Assembly: GCA_047974375.1 (NCBI GenBank)
Contig: JBKECF010000068.1
Coordinates: forward strand, 1 to 64,000
Source: JBKECF01 sp047974375
GTDB taxonomy: Bacteria; Bacillota; Clostridia; Lachnospirales; CAMZNU01
DNA length: 64,000 nucleotides
Direction: 5' to 3'
The notes beneath the pieces were generated by a model. The model was not told where the DNA came from, did not search any database, and saw only the letters and a program-made list of their open reading frames with translations. A program made the translations under genes and the position numbers. Positions 63,559 through 64,000 of the stretch are shown piece after piece. The number at the start of each line of letters is the position of its first letter. Within the stretch, counting starts at the first letter, position 1.

Positions 63559-63585
63559 TCGTTACAGATAGATATAGGAGATACA

Positions 63586-64000
63586 ATGAAAACAACAAAG
63601 AGATTATTAGAAGCAACAAAAGAAATATGGGATGCTTACAACAATCATCCATTTGTTAAAGGGATTGAAGATGGGACATTAGATAAAGAAAAGTTTAAGT
63701 ACTATATAATTCAGGATTTTAGGTACTTAATAGACTATGCTAAAGTGTTTTCTCTTGGTATTGCAAAAACAAAAAATTTGGAAATGCTTAAATTATTTTC
63801 TTCACATATAAATATATTAACAGATGGAGAAATGGATATCCACAAAGGATATATAGGTGTAATAGGTATAACTGAAGAGGAACTTTATAACACTCCTATA
63901 GCCTTAGGAAATATTTCCTACACCTCTTATATGCTGAGAATTGCTTATGAAGAAACTGAAGTGGAAATTTTAACAGCATTATTAGCCTGTGCCTATAGTT
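63586..64000 (+). CDS. tenA: TenA/thiaminase II family protein, partial (3' end outside window)
   Basis: The first 138 residues of a gene cut by the window edge translate as a TenA-like protein: WDAYNNHPFVKGIEDGTLDK, then YYIIQDFRYLIDYAKVFSLG, and ITEEELYNTPIALGNISYTS with a final ALLACAYS segment that matches the active-site cysteine region. TenA hydrolyses aminopyrimidines in thiamin salvage. TAGGAGATACA precedes the ATG, and the gene follows the GH43 gene by 27 nt; no functional link to the sugar block is evident. Confidence 0.9.
   Translation, partial: MKTTKRLLEATKEIWDAYNNHPFVKGIEDGTLDKEKFKYYIIQDFRYLIDYAKVFSLGIAKTKNLEMLKLFSSHINILTDGEMDIHKGYIGVIGITEEELYNTPIALGNISYTSYMLRIAYEETEVEILTALLACAYS

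Noticed and set aside
63559..63585. TPP riboswitch before tenA
   Set aside because: The gap to the GH43 gene is only 27 nt, too short for the element.
1..64000. CRISPR array, prophage, insertion sequence or defence system
   Set aside because: No regularly spaced repeats, transposase, integrase, phage structural or known defence genes were seen; the only interspersed repeat is the two-copy element described above.

Overview
The window is AT-rich DNA from a low-GC Gram-positive anaerobe. Gene order and protein types point to Bacillota, class Clostridia, probably a lineage in or near Lachnospirales. The species cannot be named from sequence alone. Supporting signs are strong GGAGG-type ribosome sites, the phoH-pgpH-ybeY-cdd-era run, a YesM/YesN-type regulatory pair, BglG/RAT antitermination, a meso-diaminopimelate pathway using Ddh, and type IV pilus genes in a Gram-positive setting.

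Layout. 1-2.3 kb: end of a large protein with a sigma-region-4-like helix-turn-helix. 2.3-7.3 kb (minus): ribosome-maturation and signalling operon phoH, pgpH, ybeY, cdd, era. 7.4-8.6 kb: ddh followed by a structured repeat element. 8.8-10.9 kb (minus): SIMPL protein, small charged membrane protein, M42 aminopeptidase. 10.9-15.7 kb (minus): peptidoglycan genes ftsW/spoVE, mraY and a fused murE-murF. 15.9-16.4 kb: small conserved protein. 16.4-21.3 kb (minus): a self-contained PTS operon (antiterminator, EIIA, EI, HPr, EIICB) behind its own RAT/terminator switch. 21.5-31.9 kb: pilB, pilT, pilC, a pilin and a 1082-residue prepilin-like protein, interrupted by cstA and a partner on the other strand. 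32.2-34.4 kb: an unknown membrane protein with a possible leader peptide, a peroxiredoxin-glutaredoxin fusion and a small four-cysteine protein. 34.5-37.3 kb: tRNA-Asp, tRNA-Val and tRNA-Leu, recG, and RNase P RNA. 37.5-43.3 kb: NlpC/P60 hydrolase, rimM, trmD, pepD, an AI-2E-family permease, ung. 43.5-46.4 kb: asd, dapA, dapB, with the second copy of the repeat element between asd and dapA. 46.4-52.2 kb: GNAT, pgi, a secreted protein, rqcH, a LysM protein, a TIM-barrel isomerase. 52.2-55.5 kb (minus): rseC-like gene, membrane protein, ligA, HIT protein. 55.6-64 kb: GNAT, then a two-component system, a sugar ABC importer without ATPase, a GH43 beta-xylosidase, and the start of a tenA gene cut by the window edge.

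How the genes fit together. asd, dapA and dapB make tetrahydrodipicolinate and ddh converts it to meso-DAP in one step. The MurE half of the fused ligase carries the DNPR motif typical of meso-DAP addition, so these genes form one route into the wall. The 56-63.6 kb block reads as a sense-import-hydrolyse module for xylo-oligosaccharides or similar glycans. The PTS operon is a complete phosphorelay under antitermination control, and its HPr lacks the regulatory serine at position 46.

The observations most worth a second look are the two-copy structured repeat next to DAP genes, the giant prepilin, the MurE-MurF fusion, and the Ser46-less HPr. No CRISPR array, prophage, transposase or defence island was seen.
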